From positions 70,102 to 134,101 of the forward strand of contig DATELK010000092.1 of assembly GCA_035276685.1 (NCBI GenBank): a DNA stretch of 64,000 nucleotides, given 5' to 3'. The notes beneath the pieces were generated by a model. That model saw nothing but the letters and a program-made list of their open reading frames with translations. It had not been told where the DNA came from and searched no databases. A program made the translations under genes and the position numbers. Position 1 is the first letter of the stretch. The number at the start of each line of letters is the position of its first letter. Positions 45,614-53,543 of this stretch are shown in pieces. This DNA is from JACVRN01 sp035276685. Lineage in GTDB: Bacteria; Acidobacteriota; Blastocatellia; Pyrinomonadales; Pyrinomonadaceae.

Positions 45614-46300
45614 ATGGCCGTGAGAGCAATCGTATTCGACCTGGACGACACGCTGGTGGATACGTTCGGGACTCTTATCACGCCGCTTGAGACGGAGGCC
45701 GCGTCGCGTATGGCCTCAGTGGGAAGCGTAGGCTGCGACGCAGCTAAGGTGTTTGAGACAATACTGCGACTCAGAAGAGATGACCCGGAGAGGGTAGAAG
45801 AGCGGCTCTCTCAAGATTTTCCTCAGCTAGGAGAAGAGACTCTGGCGGCGCGCCGCTCGGTCTTCGCAGAAGCTTCGCCCGACGCTATTCGGATAGAAGC
45901 GGACGTGCGCGAGATGCTGTCTCAGTTGTCAGGTCGTTACGATACTTATCTTTTGACGACGGGGCGCACGGAGTTTCAGAACAGAAAGCTGGAACTGCTA
46001 GGGATACGCGGGCTCTTCAAGGCCGTGGCAATTCTCGCTTCCGGCTCGGAAGAGACGAAGGAGGGCTGGCTAAAGTCTCTCGTTAGCAGCAGCGGATACA
46101 ACTCGCAGTCCGTGATAGTCGTCGGCAACCGGCTGGATAACGAGATGCTGGCGGGGCGTAGGCTCGGGATGAAGACCGTCTGGGTCAGGCGCGGCGAAGG
46201 CTCAGGCTTGATTCCACGCGAGGAATTGGGAGAGCCGGACTACACCATCTCTCACATCAGGGAGTTTCCCGAAGTCCTCTCTAAAATCGAAGCCTCATAA
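45614..46300 (+). CDS. HAD-superfamily hydrolase
   Basis: 228 aa. Motif I FDLDDTLVDT (nucleophile Asp9), motif II LLTTGRTEFQ, motif III Lys region, motif IV VGNRLDNEMLAGRRLGMKTVW. The helical cap between motifs I and II makes it a subclass I phosphatase-like enzyme. Substrate unknown. Probably co-transcribed with amrS (4-bp gap). Ends 3 bp before the convergent nagZ. Confidence 0.85.
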   Translation: MAVRAIVFDLDDTLVDTFGTLITPLETEAASRMASVGSVGCDAAKVFETILRLRRDDPERVEERLSQDFPQLGEETLAARRSVFAEASPDAIRIEADVREMLSQLSGRYDTYLLTTGRTEFQNRKLELLGIRGLFKAVAILASGSEETKEGWLKSLVSSSGYNSQSVIVVGNRLDNEMLAGRRLGMKTVWVRRGEGSGLIPREELGEPDYTISHIREFPEVLSKIEAS

Positions 46301-46303
46301 AGC

Positions 46304-47542
46304 TTAAAAATTTGAGGAGCGGCGCGTCTTGCCTTCGGCCGTGCCGTAAAGCGGAGCGTACTCTTCATCCTCTTCGGCCGCGCGAAGCGCCCGCTTCAAT
46401 TCCGCTATGTCGCGCGAGGCTATGTCGAACTCGTCCTGGTCAAAGGATTCGTAATCGCCTGCTATGGAGAGCACGTGGTCAATCCTCTGGCCCGCCCGCT
46501 CAAGCGCGCCTGTCGGCAGCTTTCCTTTGATGGCGGCTTCCACAATCTGGTCGCGTGCGGCCACGAAGTTCGCCGCCTGCTCGCATATGAGAATCATGTC
46601 AGAGCCCGCTTCGACGGCACGCAAAGACGCCTCTGCGACCGAGAGCGTCTTGACGACCGCGCCCATCTCCATGTCGTCCGTGATGACGAGCCCGTCGAAC
46701 TTCAGCGTCAGGCGGAGCAGGCGCATGACCACGTTGCTTGAGATGGTGGCCGGAAGCTGGTGAATGCTTTCGAGCGGCGGCAGCTCTCCCGTGCGGCGAA
46801 ACCACGCTTGCAGAAACTCTGAGACATCGGGAAACGCGGCGTGGCTCACCATCACGCTATGCAGCAGCTCGCCCGGGCGATGAAACATCAAGTCCATGAA
46901 CGGCACTAAATCTTTTTCCAGAATCTCTTCCCAGGTGTGCTGGACTATGGGAAGCCTGCGGTGCGAGTCCACGGTCGAGCCGCCAAGGCCCGGAAAGTGT
47001 TTGCCGCAGCCTACTATGCGCCCCTTCTGCAAGCCGTCAAGGTAAGCGCCCGCCAGCCGCGAGACCTCCTGCGGAGAGCGCCCGAAGGTGCGGCCGCGTA
47101 GCCCGTTCTCGTTATTGTCGCCGGAGAGGTCAAGCACGGGCGCAAAATTTATGTTGAAGCCAAGCAGGCGTAGTATGCGCGCCGAAAGCTCTCCGAATTT
47201 TTTGGCGAGGTGAGTCTGGTTAGCGTCGCGCACGGCCTTGGCCGAAGGCATAGGCTCGCAGATGGCGCGGAAGCGGTCAACGAGCCCGCCCTCCTGGTCT
47301 ACGCCAATCAGCACGGGATGGTCTACGGCGTCGCGTATCTGCGCGTTGAGCAGAGCGACCTGCTCCGGCGACTCAACGTTGCGGCCGAAGAGAACCACTC
47401 CGCCCGGCTGGACTTCGCCGAGCAGCTTTCGCATGCGCCGGTCAAGCTCTGTCCCCGGAATGCCTATGAAGAGCACTCGACCGGCCTTGCGCTCAATCGG
47501 CAGCTCTTCTTTGTTCTCGCCCTTTGTTCCGCCCTTCGGCAT
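46304..47542 (-). CDS. nagZ: Family 3 beta-N-acetylhexosaminidase (NagZ-like)
   Basis: 412 aa. GVDQEGGLVDRF, GCGKHFPGLGGSTVDSHRRLP (the catalytic His loop with D-x-H unique to NagZ-type GH3) and nucleophile Asp in LVITDDMEMGAV. It removes GlcNAc from anhydromuropeptides in cell-wall recycling. No signal peptide, so cytoplasmic. The C-terminal tail of about 70 residues is longer than in enterobacterial NagZ. Confidence 0.9.
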   Translation of the reverse strand: MPKGGTKGENKEELPIERKAGRVLFIGIPGTELDRRMRKLLGEVQPGGVVLFGRNVESPEQVALLNAQIRDAVDHPVLIGVDQEGGLVDRFRAICEPMPSAKAVRDANQTHLAKKFGELSARILRLLGFNINFAPVLDLSGDNNENGLRGRTFGRSPQEVSRLAGAYLDGLQKGRIVGCGKHFPGLGGSTVDSHRRLPIVQHTWEEILEKDLVPFMDLMFHRPGELLHSVMVSHAAFPDVSEFLQAWFRRTGELPPLESIHQLPATISSNVVMRLLRLTLKFDGLVITDDMEMGAVVKTLSVAEASLRAVEAGSDMILICEQAANFVAARDQIVEAAIKGKLPTGALERAGQRIDHVLSIAGDYESFDQDEFDIASRDIAELKRALRAAEEDEEYAPLYGTAEGKTRRSSNF

Positions 47543-47708
47543 AAGTCCCAGATTTCCCTTTTCGTCAAAAAAGCAGAGCCCGCGTTTCCGCGCCGCTACG
47601 GTTTATGAGCTTACGGCACAGAAATAAGGTTTGCAAGAAGAGAGAGAAGAAAGGCGCGAGCCGCTCCGGCTTGATAATCGAGCGCCTGCGACTTACCATC
47701 TTTATCTT

Positions 47709-48683
47709 ATGAGCGCTCTCATGGAGGAAAAGAAGGCAAGCCCCGCGCATCTCGCCGGAAAGATACGCGAGCGTGCGCGCCAGCTTGGCTTTCATAAAGT
47801 GGGGATAGCGCCCGCCTACGCGCTTCACGAAGAACGCGCTCGTTTGACAGAATGGCTGGGCCGAGGCTTTCAGGGCGAGATGCGATGGATGGAGCGAGAC
47901 CCCGCCCAGCGCACAGACCCGCGCCTTCTCTTCCCGCAGGCTCGCTCCGTCATTGTCGTAGCCCTCAACTACTACACGCCTCATCATCACACGGAGGACA
48001 AAGCGACGGGCAAGATTTCGCGCTACGCGTGGGGCGACGATTATCACGACGTGGTGAGAGAGAAATTAAAGCGGCTGCTGGATTGGATTAAAGAGGAGTG
48101 GCCTGAGGCCGAAGGCAAAGTTTGCGTCGATATTCAGCCCGTGATGGACAAGGCCTGGGCTGTGCGCGCGGGCTTAGGATGGATTGGCAAGCATTCCAAC
48201 CTAATCACTATGGATTACGGCTCTTGGGTCTTTTTGGGCGAGCTGCTCATTAACCTTGAGCTGGAATATACGGCCGCAGAGGTTGAGAATCATTGCGGAA
48301 GCTGCACGCTCTGCATAGAGGCTTGCCCGACCGATGCTATACGCGAGCCTTACGTGGTTGACTCCAACAGGTGCATCTCCTACGCGACGATTGAGCTTCG
48401 CCAGCCGGAGCTGCCCGCTGAAGTTTCCTCGAACCTTGAAGGGTGGCTCTACGGCTGCGACATCTGTCAGGACGTTTGCCCGTGGAACCGTTTTGAGCAG
48501 CCGACCGAAGAAGAGAGATTCGAGCCGCGCGAAGGTTGTGTCAACGCCAATCTCTCGGAGATACTTTCGATGACGCAGGAAGATTACTCCGTGAGCTTTC
48601 GCAAGAGCGCCATCAAGCGAGCCAAGCTCGAAGGCCTGAAGCGCAACGCACGCGCGCTCATGGAATCCGGCGAAGAAGCATAG
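47709..48683 (+). CDS. queG: Epoxyqueuosine reductase QueG
   Basis: 324 aa, cobalamin- and Fe-S-dependent. Conserved PQARSVIVVALNYYTP, DIQPVMDKAWAVRAGLGWIGKHSNL and two 4Fe-4S motifs, CGSCTLCIEACPTDAI and CDICQDVCPWN. It reduces epoxyqueuosine in tRNA to queuosine, the last step. Start ATG 47709 after TTTATCTT without a Shine-Dalgarno. The C-terminal HEAT-like extension of some QueG is absent. Confidence 0.95.
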   Translation: MSALMEEKKASPAHLAGKIRERARQLGFHKVGIAPAYALHEERARLTEWLGRGFQGEMRWMERDPAQRTDPRLLFPQARSVIVVALNYYTPHHHTEDKATGKISRYAWGDDYHDVVREKLKRLLDWIKEEWPEAEGKVCVDIQPVMDKAWAVRAGLGWIGKHSNLITMDYGSWVFLGELLINLELEYTAAEVENHCGSCTLCIEACPTDAIREPYVVDSNRCISYATIELRQPELPAEVSSNLEGWLYGCDICQDVCPWNRFEQPTEEERFEPREGCVNANLSEILSMTQEDYSVSFRKSAIKRAKLEGLKRNARALMESGEEA

Positions 48684-48788
48684 CGTCGCCTGCGGGCTTA
48701 AAAGATTTTCTCATCATAAATATTTCTTTCGGGCGCTTTGGCGTGGCTCAATCTCTAACAACACAGTCCGCTGCAAGCCTTCATCTGC

Positions 48789-48807
48789 CTAGCAAAAAAT
48801 TTGCTAG
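48789..48807. repeat. Palindrome in the 48684-49063 gap
   Basis: CTAGCAAA-AAA-TTTGCTAG, with partial echoes GCGTTTTGCCAG and TTTTTGCTAG at 48820 and 48908. The repeated core is TTTGCTAG. No T-run follows, so an operator is as likely as a terminator. The rest of this 380-bp gap holds the promoter region of the AP2-like gene, with nothing else recognised. Confidence 0.45.
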
Positions 48808-49063
48808 ACGGGCGAGCGTTTTGCCAGACAGTAACTTACACAAGATTGGTTTCGCCCGCCCTTTCGGGCACGGGCCGCACGAGACGCCGCGCGCTCTTGA
48901 TTGCAACGATTTTTGCTAGAATTTTTTTGATGTAATTTGAAAAATAGGCTTTGACTTATTAGGCAAAGCGAGGTAATTTGCCCGTAACCTCATCTGTAAT
49001 TTCCAACTCACAGCTAGAACTGTTTTTGGAGATACATCCTTCTCCAAGGAGATTAATGTTAGC

Positions 49064-49579
49064 ATGGTTAGAGCCCAGAGTGGACATAAGGGAATAAGCA
49101 GAATCGAGCAGGAAGCTCGAAACACTTACGGTTGGTACGTCCGCGTTAGCTTCAATAATCAGAAGCGAGTCAAGTTCTTTTCCGATGCCGCGTATGGCGG
49201 AAAAGATAAGGCGCTTGAGTATGCCGTCGAGTACCGCAACAAGGCGGAGAAAGAGCTTGGCAAGCCGCGCACGGATCGTCTGGTTATAGCGCGTAACCCG
49301 CGCAACACTTCAGGCGTCATGGGCGTTCAGCGAAAGACCAAAGTCGTCGTCGACGAGGACGGCGAAAAGCGTGTCGTCAAGAACGTCTACGAAGTGACAT
49401 GGAATCCTGAGCCGGGCCGCCTCTGCCGAACGTGGGTCTCGATTGACGAGTACGGCGAAGAGGCTGCGTTCCGCAAGGCTTGCGCTATCAGGCGCGAGAA
49501 GGAGCGCGAGATGTTCGGCTCGGTCGTCAAGACCAACTGGGAAGACAGCCTGAAAAAGCTTTTCAACAGCCACCGTTAA
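49064..49579 (+). CDS. AP2/ERF-like DNA-binding protein
   Basis: 171 aa. Two related segments, GISRIEQEARNTYGWYVRVS...AALEYAVEYRNKAEKELG-type and SGVMGVQRKTKVVVDEDGEK...VYEVTWNPEPGRLCRTWVSI, have the three-strand plus helix pattern of AP2 domains (G-[IV]-x-R, Y-x-W-x-V/A). Bacterial AP2 domains usually sit in homing endonucleases; here no HNH or other nuclease is attached. Likely a stand-alone DNA-binding protein. AAGGAG lies upstream with a long spacer. Confidence 0.6.
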   Translation: MVRAQSGHKGISRIEQEARNTYGWYVRVSFNNQKRVKFFSDAAYGGKDKALEYAVEYRNKAEKELGKPRTDRLVIARNPRNTSGVMGVQRKTKVVVDEDGEKRVVKNVYEVTWNPEPGRLCRTWVSIDEYGEEAAFRKACAIRREKEREMFGSVVKTNWEDSLKKLFNSHR

Positions 49580-49685
49580 GGTTTTTCATTTGCCAGCCCC
49601 TGACCGACGTGGGACCCGCCGCAGTAGTTAACGCGGCGACGGGCGGTTTCTCACTCTTCTTTGAGAAGGTGTATCATTGTGTGAG

Positions 49686-49722
49686 GCGATTGATTGAACT
49701 TTGTAAGGAGACAATCAATCGC
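49686..49722 (+). promoter_or_regulatory. Perfect 11-bp hairpin in the moaA leader
   Basis: GCGATTGATTG (49686-49696) and CAATCAATCGC (49712-49722) enclose a 15-nt loop, AACTTTGTAAGGAGA, that contains a Shine-Dalgarno-like AAGGAG. The moaA start is 37 bp further on. It could be a binding site or a leader hairpin; it does not match the molybdenum-cofactor riboswitch as far as I can see. Confidence 0.5.
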
Positions 49723-49759
49723 CCGAGACCTTCTGATTATTGGAGAGTGAAACCGGGCG

Positions 49760-50758
49760 GTGACAGCTTCCTTAAAAGACTCTTTCGGCCGAGAGATACG
49801 CGACCTGCGCGTGTCGCTGACGGACAGGTGTAACTTTCGCTGCTTCTACTGCCTGCCGCACGGCGAGCCGCCCGCCGCGCCGAAATCCTCCATGCTCTCC
49901 TTCGAAGAGATAGAGTACGCGGCCTCCATTTTCGTCTCTCTCGGCATAGAAAAGATTCGGCTCACGGGCGGCGAGCCCATGCTGCGCCGCGACATAGAGA
50001 CCATCACGCGCAAGCTCTCCCTGCTTAAGCCGCGCCTGAAAGATTTGGCGCTCACGACGAACGGCTACTTTCTGCCCGAGCGCGCGGAGAGCCTGAAGGC
50101 GGCCGGGCTGGATAGAGTGACCATCAGCCTTGACAGCCTGAAGCCGGATGTCTTCAAGCGCATGACGGGCGTGGACGTTCTTGAGCGCGTGATGGAGGGC
50201 ATACGCGCTGCCGAGAGAGCGCGCCTGACGCCTATTAAAATCAACGCGGTCGTCGTTCGCGGCCACAACGAAGAAGAGGTGGCTGACTTTGCGGCCTTCG
50301 CGCGCGAGACCGGCGTCAGCATGCGCTTCATAGAGTTCATGCCTCTGGACTCTGGCCACGACTGGTCGCGCGAAATGGTAGTGCCCGGCCGCGAGATTTT
50401 CCGTCGCATCAACGAGCGCTTTCCGCTGGTTCCCTTAAACACGGAGCGAGGCTCTGACACTTCAACGCGTTATCTCTTCGCGGACAAAGCGCCGGGCGAG
50501 ATAGGCATCATCGCGCCCGTCACCGAGCCCTTCTGCGGAGCCTGCTCTCGCATACGGCTCACCGCAGACGGACAGATTCGCACCTGCCTCTTCTCCACGG
50601 TCGAGCATTCGCTGCGCGACGTTTTGAGAAGCAGCGCCACTCGCTCGGAAGTAGTAGAGTTCATAGAGTCGGTCGTCATGAAAAAGGAGCCGCGCCACTA
50701 CATCAACGACCGCAACTTCACGCAGCCCTCACGCACCATGAGCCTCATAGGCGGCTAA
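49760..50758 (+). CDS. moaA: GTP 3',8-cyclase MoaA
   Basis: 332 aa radical SAM enzyme. N-terminal cluster CNFRCFYC (C24, C28, C31), LRLTGGEP-type motif as IRLTGGEPMLRRD, C-terminal cluster CGACSRIRLTADGQIRTC and the terminal double Gly (SLIGG). First step of molybdopterin synthesis. GTG start fixed by the family start (DSFGREIRDLRVSLTDRCNF). No other moa gene in the window. Confidence 0.95.
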   Translation: MTASLKDSFGREIRDLRVSLTDRCNFRCFYCLPHGEPPAAPKSSMLSFEEIEYAASIFVSLGIEKIRLTGGEPMLRRDIETITRKLSLLKPRLKDLALTTNGYFLPERAESLKAAGLDRVTISLDSLKPDVFKRMTGVDVLERVMEGIRAAERARLTPIKINAVVVRGHNEEEVADFAAFARETGVSMRFIEFMPLDSGHDWSREMVVPGREIFRRINERFPLVPLNTERGSDTSTRYLFADKAPGEIGIIAPVTEPFCGACSRIRLTADGQIRTCLFSTVEHSLRDVLRSSATRSEVVEFIESVVMKKEPRHYINDRNFTQPSRTMSLIGG

Positions 50759-50776
50759 AGCCGGTAGGAGTCATCA

Positions 50777-51328
50777 ATGAACACAAGAGTCGAAGCGACA
50801 ATCGAAGACCTGTACGAAATCGAGGGTAAGGCAGAGCTTGTCAACGGAGAGATTGTGCATATGCCACCTACTGGAGGACTCCTTAATCTCGCGGCCAGAC
50901 AAATCCTTTTTTCTTTGGCCGATTATGAGAAGCGAACAAAGAGCGGCGTTGCCGTTAGTGATAACGCGGCCTTTGTAGTCAATCTTCCTCATCGTAAATC
51001 TTTCAGTCCCGACGCAGCCTTTTATAAGGGAGAAGTCACGATGAACTTCTTCGAGGGTGCGCCCGTCTTTGCCGTAGAGGTCAGGAGCAAAGGCGACTAC
51101 GGGCCTAAGATGGAGAGGAAGCTGGCGACAAAGCGCGCGGATTACTTCGCCGCCGGGACGCAGGTAGTATGGGATGTTGATTTGAGCGGGACAGACGTGA
51201 TTCGCTCCTTTTATGCTAATGACCCGCAGCATCCGAAGCTTTTCAGGCGCGGGGAAACGGCTGATGCAGAGCCTGCGCTGCCGGGCTGGCGGATGCCGGT
51301 TGATGATTTATTTCCTCAAAAGGATTAG
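50777..51328 (+). CDS. Uma2-family (DUF820) putative nuclease
   Basis: 183 aa PD-(D/E)xK-fold protein. Motifs: ELVNGEIVHMPPTGG, SFSPDAAFYKG (the PD), FAVEVRSKGDYGP (E-x-R/K) and KRADYFAAGTQVVWDVD. Family widespread in many-copy form in cyanobacteria and Acidobacteriota, biological role unknown. GGTAGGAG precedes the ATG. It lies between moaA and the thiC riboswitch, unrelated to both. Confidence 0.9.
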   Translation: MNTRVEATIEDLYEIEGKAELVNGEIVHMPPTGGLLNLAARQILFSLADYEKRTKSGVAVSDNAAFVVNLPHRKSFSPDAAFYKGEVTMNFFEGAPVFAVEVRSKGDYGPKMERKLATKRADYFAAGTQVVWDVDLSGTDVIRSFYANDPQHPKLFRRGETADAEPALPGWRMPVDDLFPQKD

Positions 51329-51378
51329 AATCCGGGGTTGAAGGCACAGGCATTTATCTTTTGATAATTCCAGAAGTT

Positions 51379-51470
51379 TTCGGGGGAGCCTCCGGGGAGG
51401 CTGAGAGTCACAGTGATGCGTGTGAGACCCCTTGAACCTGATGCGGTTAGTACCGCCGAAGGGAGAAACC
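51379..51470 (+). promoter_or_regulatory. TPP riboswitch (THI element)
   Basis: The sequence contains CTGAGAGTCA (pyrimidine-sensing helix), GACCCCTTGAACCTGATGCG and GGTTAGTACCGCCGAAGGGA, the conserved TPP aptamer blocks, in the right order. It is immediately upstream of thiC, the classical target. Followed by a terminator hairpin, so control should be by premature termination when thiamine pyrophosphate is bound. Confidence 0.95.
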
Positions 51471-51478
51471 ACAGAGTC

Positions 51479-51525
51479 AAGACCGTTTCATCTCTTTAGT
51501 CGGGTGAAACGGTCTTCTCTTTTTC
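51479..51525 (+). terminator. Terminator of the TPP riboswitch expression platform
   Basis: AAGACCGTTTCA (51479-51490) and TGAAACGGTCTT (51505-51516) form a 12-bp stem followed by CTCTTTTT. It stands between the aptamer and thiC and is the likely OFF hairpin. Many Gram-negative TPP switches instead block translation, so a terminator type is informative. Confidence 0.85.
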
Positions 51526-51566
51526 AGGCCTAGAGGTTTGAGACGGGCCGGAGAGCGTTGAATCTT

Positions 51567-53510
51567 ATGAGCAAGTTGAAAGAGGCGGCAGAGAAGCTGA
51601 GCCGCGAGGTACGGCTTCCGAACTCCAGAAAGATTTACGTAGATGGCAGTCAAAAGGGCGTGCGCGTTCCTTTGCGGGAAATCTCTCAGCACGCGACCAG
51701 AAATTTTGACGGCACGGTGGAAGATAACGCGGCTGTGCGTGTCTATGACACGAGCGGCCCCTGGGACGACCCCTCTGTGCGCTGCGACGTAAGGGAAGGC
51801 TTACACGCGCTGAGGCGCGACTGGATTCTGGCGCGCGGGGACGTTGAAGAGTACGAGGGCCGCGTGGTCAAGCCTGAGGACAACGGTTATCTAACGCGCG
51901 GCGCAGAAGAGTTCGCGCGCCTTAAGGAGCGAGGGCGGCTGGAAGAGTTTCCGGGACTCCGCCGCGCTCCGCTTCGCGCGCATCAGGGCAGGCGCGTCAC
52001 GCAGATGCACTACGCGCGGCGCGGCATAGTCACGCCCGAGATGGAGTTCATTGCGATACGCGAGAACATGGGGCGTGAGGCCGCGCATAAGGCTCTGATG
52101 ACAGACGACCGCAGCTCGCTACATCATCAGCACAGAGGCGAAAGCTTTGGTGCTGCTATTCCAGGCTACGTGACGCCTGAGTTCGTGCGTGATGAAGTGG
52201 CGCGCGGCCGCGCTATTATCCCCGCGAACATCAATCATCCCGAAACAGAGCCCATGATTATAGGGCGAAACTTCCTTGTCAAAATCAACGCCAACATAGG
52301 CAACTCTGCCGTGGCCTCTTCCATAGAAGAAGAGGTGGAGAAGATGCGCTGGGCAACGAAGTGGGGCGCGGACACCGTGATGGACTTGTCCACGGGCAAG
52401 AACATACACGCCACGCGCGAGTGGATTCTGAGGAACTCGCCCGTGCCGATTGGGACTGTGCCCATCTATCAGGCGCTGGAAAAAGTCGGAGGCAAGGCTG
52501 AAGAGCTGACTTGGGAAATCTACCGCGACACCTTGATTGAGCAGGCGGAGCAGGGCGTCGATTACTTCACGATTCACGCGGGCGTGCGGTTGCCCTACAT
52601 TCCTTTGACCGCAAGGCGCACCACAGGGATTGTCAGTCGCGGCGGCTCCATCATGGCCAAGTGGTGTTTGGCGCATCACGAGGAGAGCTTTCTCTATACT
52701 CACTTCCGCGAAATCTGCGAGATTATGGCAGCTTATGACGTGGCCTTCTCTTTAGGCGACGGGCTTCGTCCGGGCTCGATTGCCGACGCCAACGACGAGG
52801 CGCAGTTCGCGGAGCTTGAGACGCTGGGCGAGCTGACCGGAATCGCGTGGGAGTATGATTGCCAGGTGATGATTGAAGGGCCGGGCCACGTGCCCATGCA
52901 TCTGGTCAAAGAGAACATGGACAAGCAGCTTGAAGTCTGTCAAGAAGCGCCATTCTACACTCTGGGGCCTCTGACGACGGACATAGCGCCCGGCTACGAC
53001 CACATCACTTCGGCCATAGGCGCGGCCATGATTGGATGGTTCGGCACGGCCATGCTCTGTTACGTCACGCCGAAGGAGCATCTGGGCCTGCCTAACAAAA
53101 AGGACGTGAAGGACGGTGTTATAGCCTACAAGATTGCGGCGCACGCGGCAGACCTCGCCAAGGGTCATCCGGGCGCGCAAGCGAGGGATAATGCTCTGTC
53201 GAAAGCACGCTTCGAGTTTCGCTGGGAAGACCAGTTCAATCTTTCGCTTGACCCCGAAGTCGCGCGCGAGTATCACGACGAGACCTTGCCGCAGGAGGGC
53301 GCAAAGCTCGCTCACTTCTGCTCCATGTGCGGCCCGCACTTCTGCTCCATGAAGATAACGCAGGAGGTCAGGGAGTACGCGGCAGAGCAGGGTCTGAACG
53401 AAGAGGCCGCGCTTCAAACGGGGATGAGAGAGAAGGCTGCGGAGTTTGTAGCCTCAGGCGCTGAGATTTACCAGGGCGAGCTGCCCGAAGGCTTGGAGCG
53501 CGAACATTGA
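51567..53510 (+). CDS. thiC: Phosphomethylpyrimidine synthase ThiC
   Basis: 647 aa, full length with the N-terminal extension of proteobacterial-type enzymes. KWGADTVMDLSTGKNIHATR, EGPGHVPMHL and the C-terminal radical-SAM cluster CSMCGPHFCSM are intact. It converts aminoimidazole ribonucleotide, an intermediate of the same purine pathway as PurSQL, to HMP-phosphate. ATG at 51567 preferred to TTG 51558. Regulated by the TPP riboswitch upstream. Confidence 0.97.
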   Translation: MSKLKEAAEKLSREVRLPNSRKIYVDGSQKGVRVPLREISQHATRNFDGTVEDNAAVRVYDTSGPWDDPSVRCDVREGLHALRRDWILARGDVEEYEGRVVKPEDNGYLTRGAEEFARLKERGRLEEFPGLRRAPLRAHQGRRVTQMHYARRGIVTPEMEFIAIRENMGREAAHKALMTDDRSSLHHQHRGESFGAAIPGYVTPEFVRDEVARGRAIIPANINHPETEPMIIGRNFLVKINANIGNSAVASSIEEEVEKMRWATKWGADTVMDLSTGKNIHATREWILRNSPVPIGTVPIYQALEKVGGKAEELTWEIYRDTLIEQAEQGVDYFTIHAGVRLPYIPLTARRTTGIVSRGGSIMAKWCLAHHEESFLYTHFREICEIMAAYDVAFSLGDGLRPGSIADANDEAQFAELETLGELTGIAWEYDCQVMIEGPGHVPMHLVKENMDKQLEVCQEAPFYTLGPLTTDIAPGYDHITSAIGAAMIGWFGTAMLCYVTPKEHLGLPNKKDVKDGVIAYKIAAHAADLAKGHPGAQARDNALSKARFEFRWEDQFNLSLDPEVAREYHDETLPQEGAKLAHFCSMCGPHFCSMKITQEVREYAAEQGLNEEAALQTGMREKAAEFVASGAEIYQGELPEGLEREH

Positions 53511-53543
53511 CGTTTACGGCTAAGAAACAGAAGAATACGCCTT

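Noticed and set aside
48536..48919. 127-codon plus-strand frame after queG
   Set aside because: Begins as a shadow of queG and runs into a gap with palindromes; composition is not protein-like.
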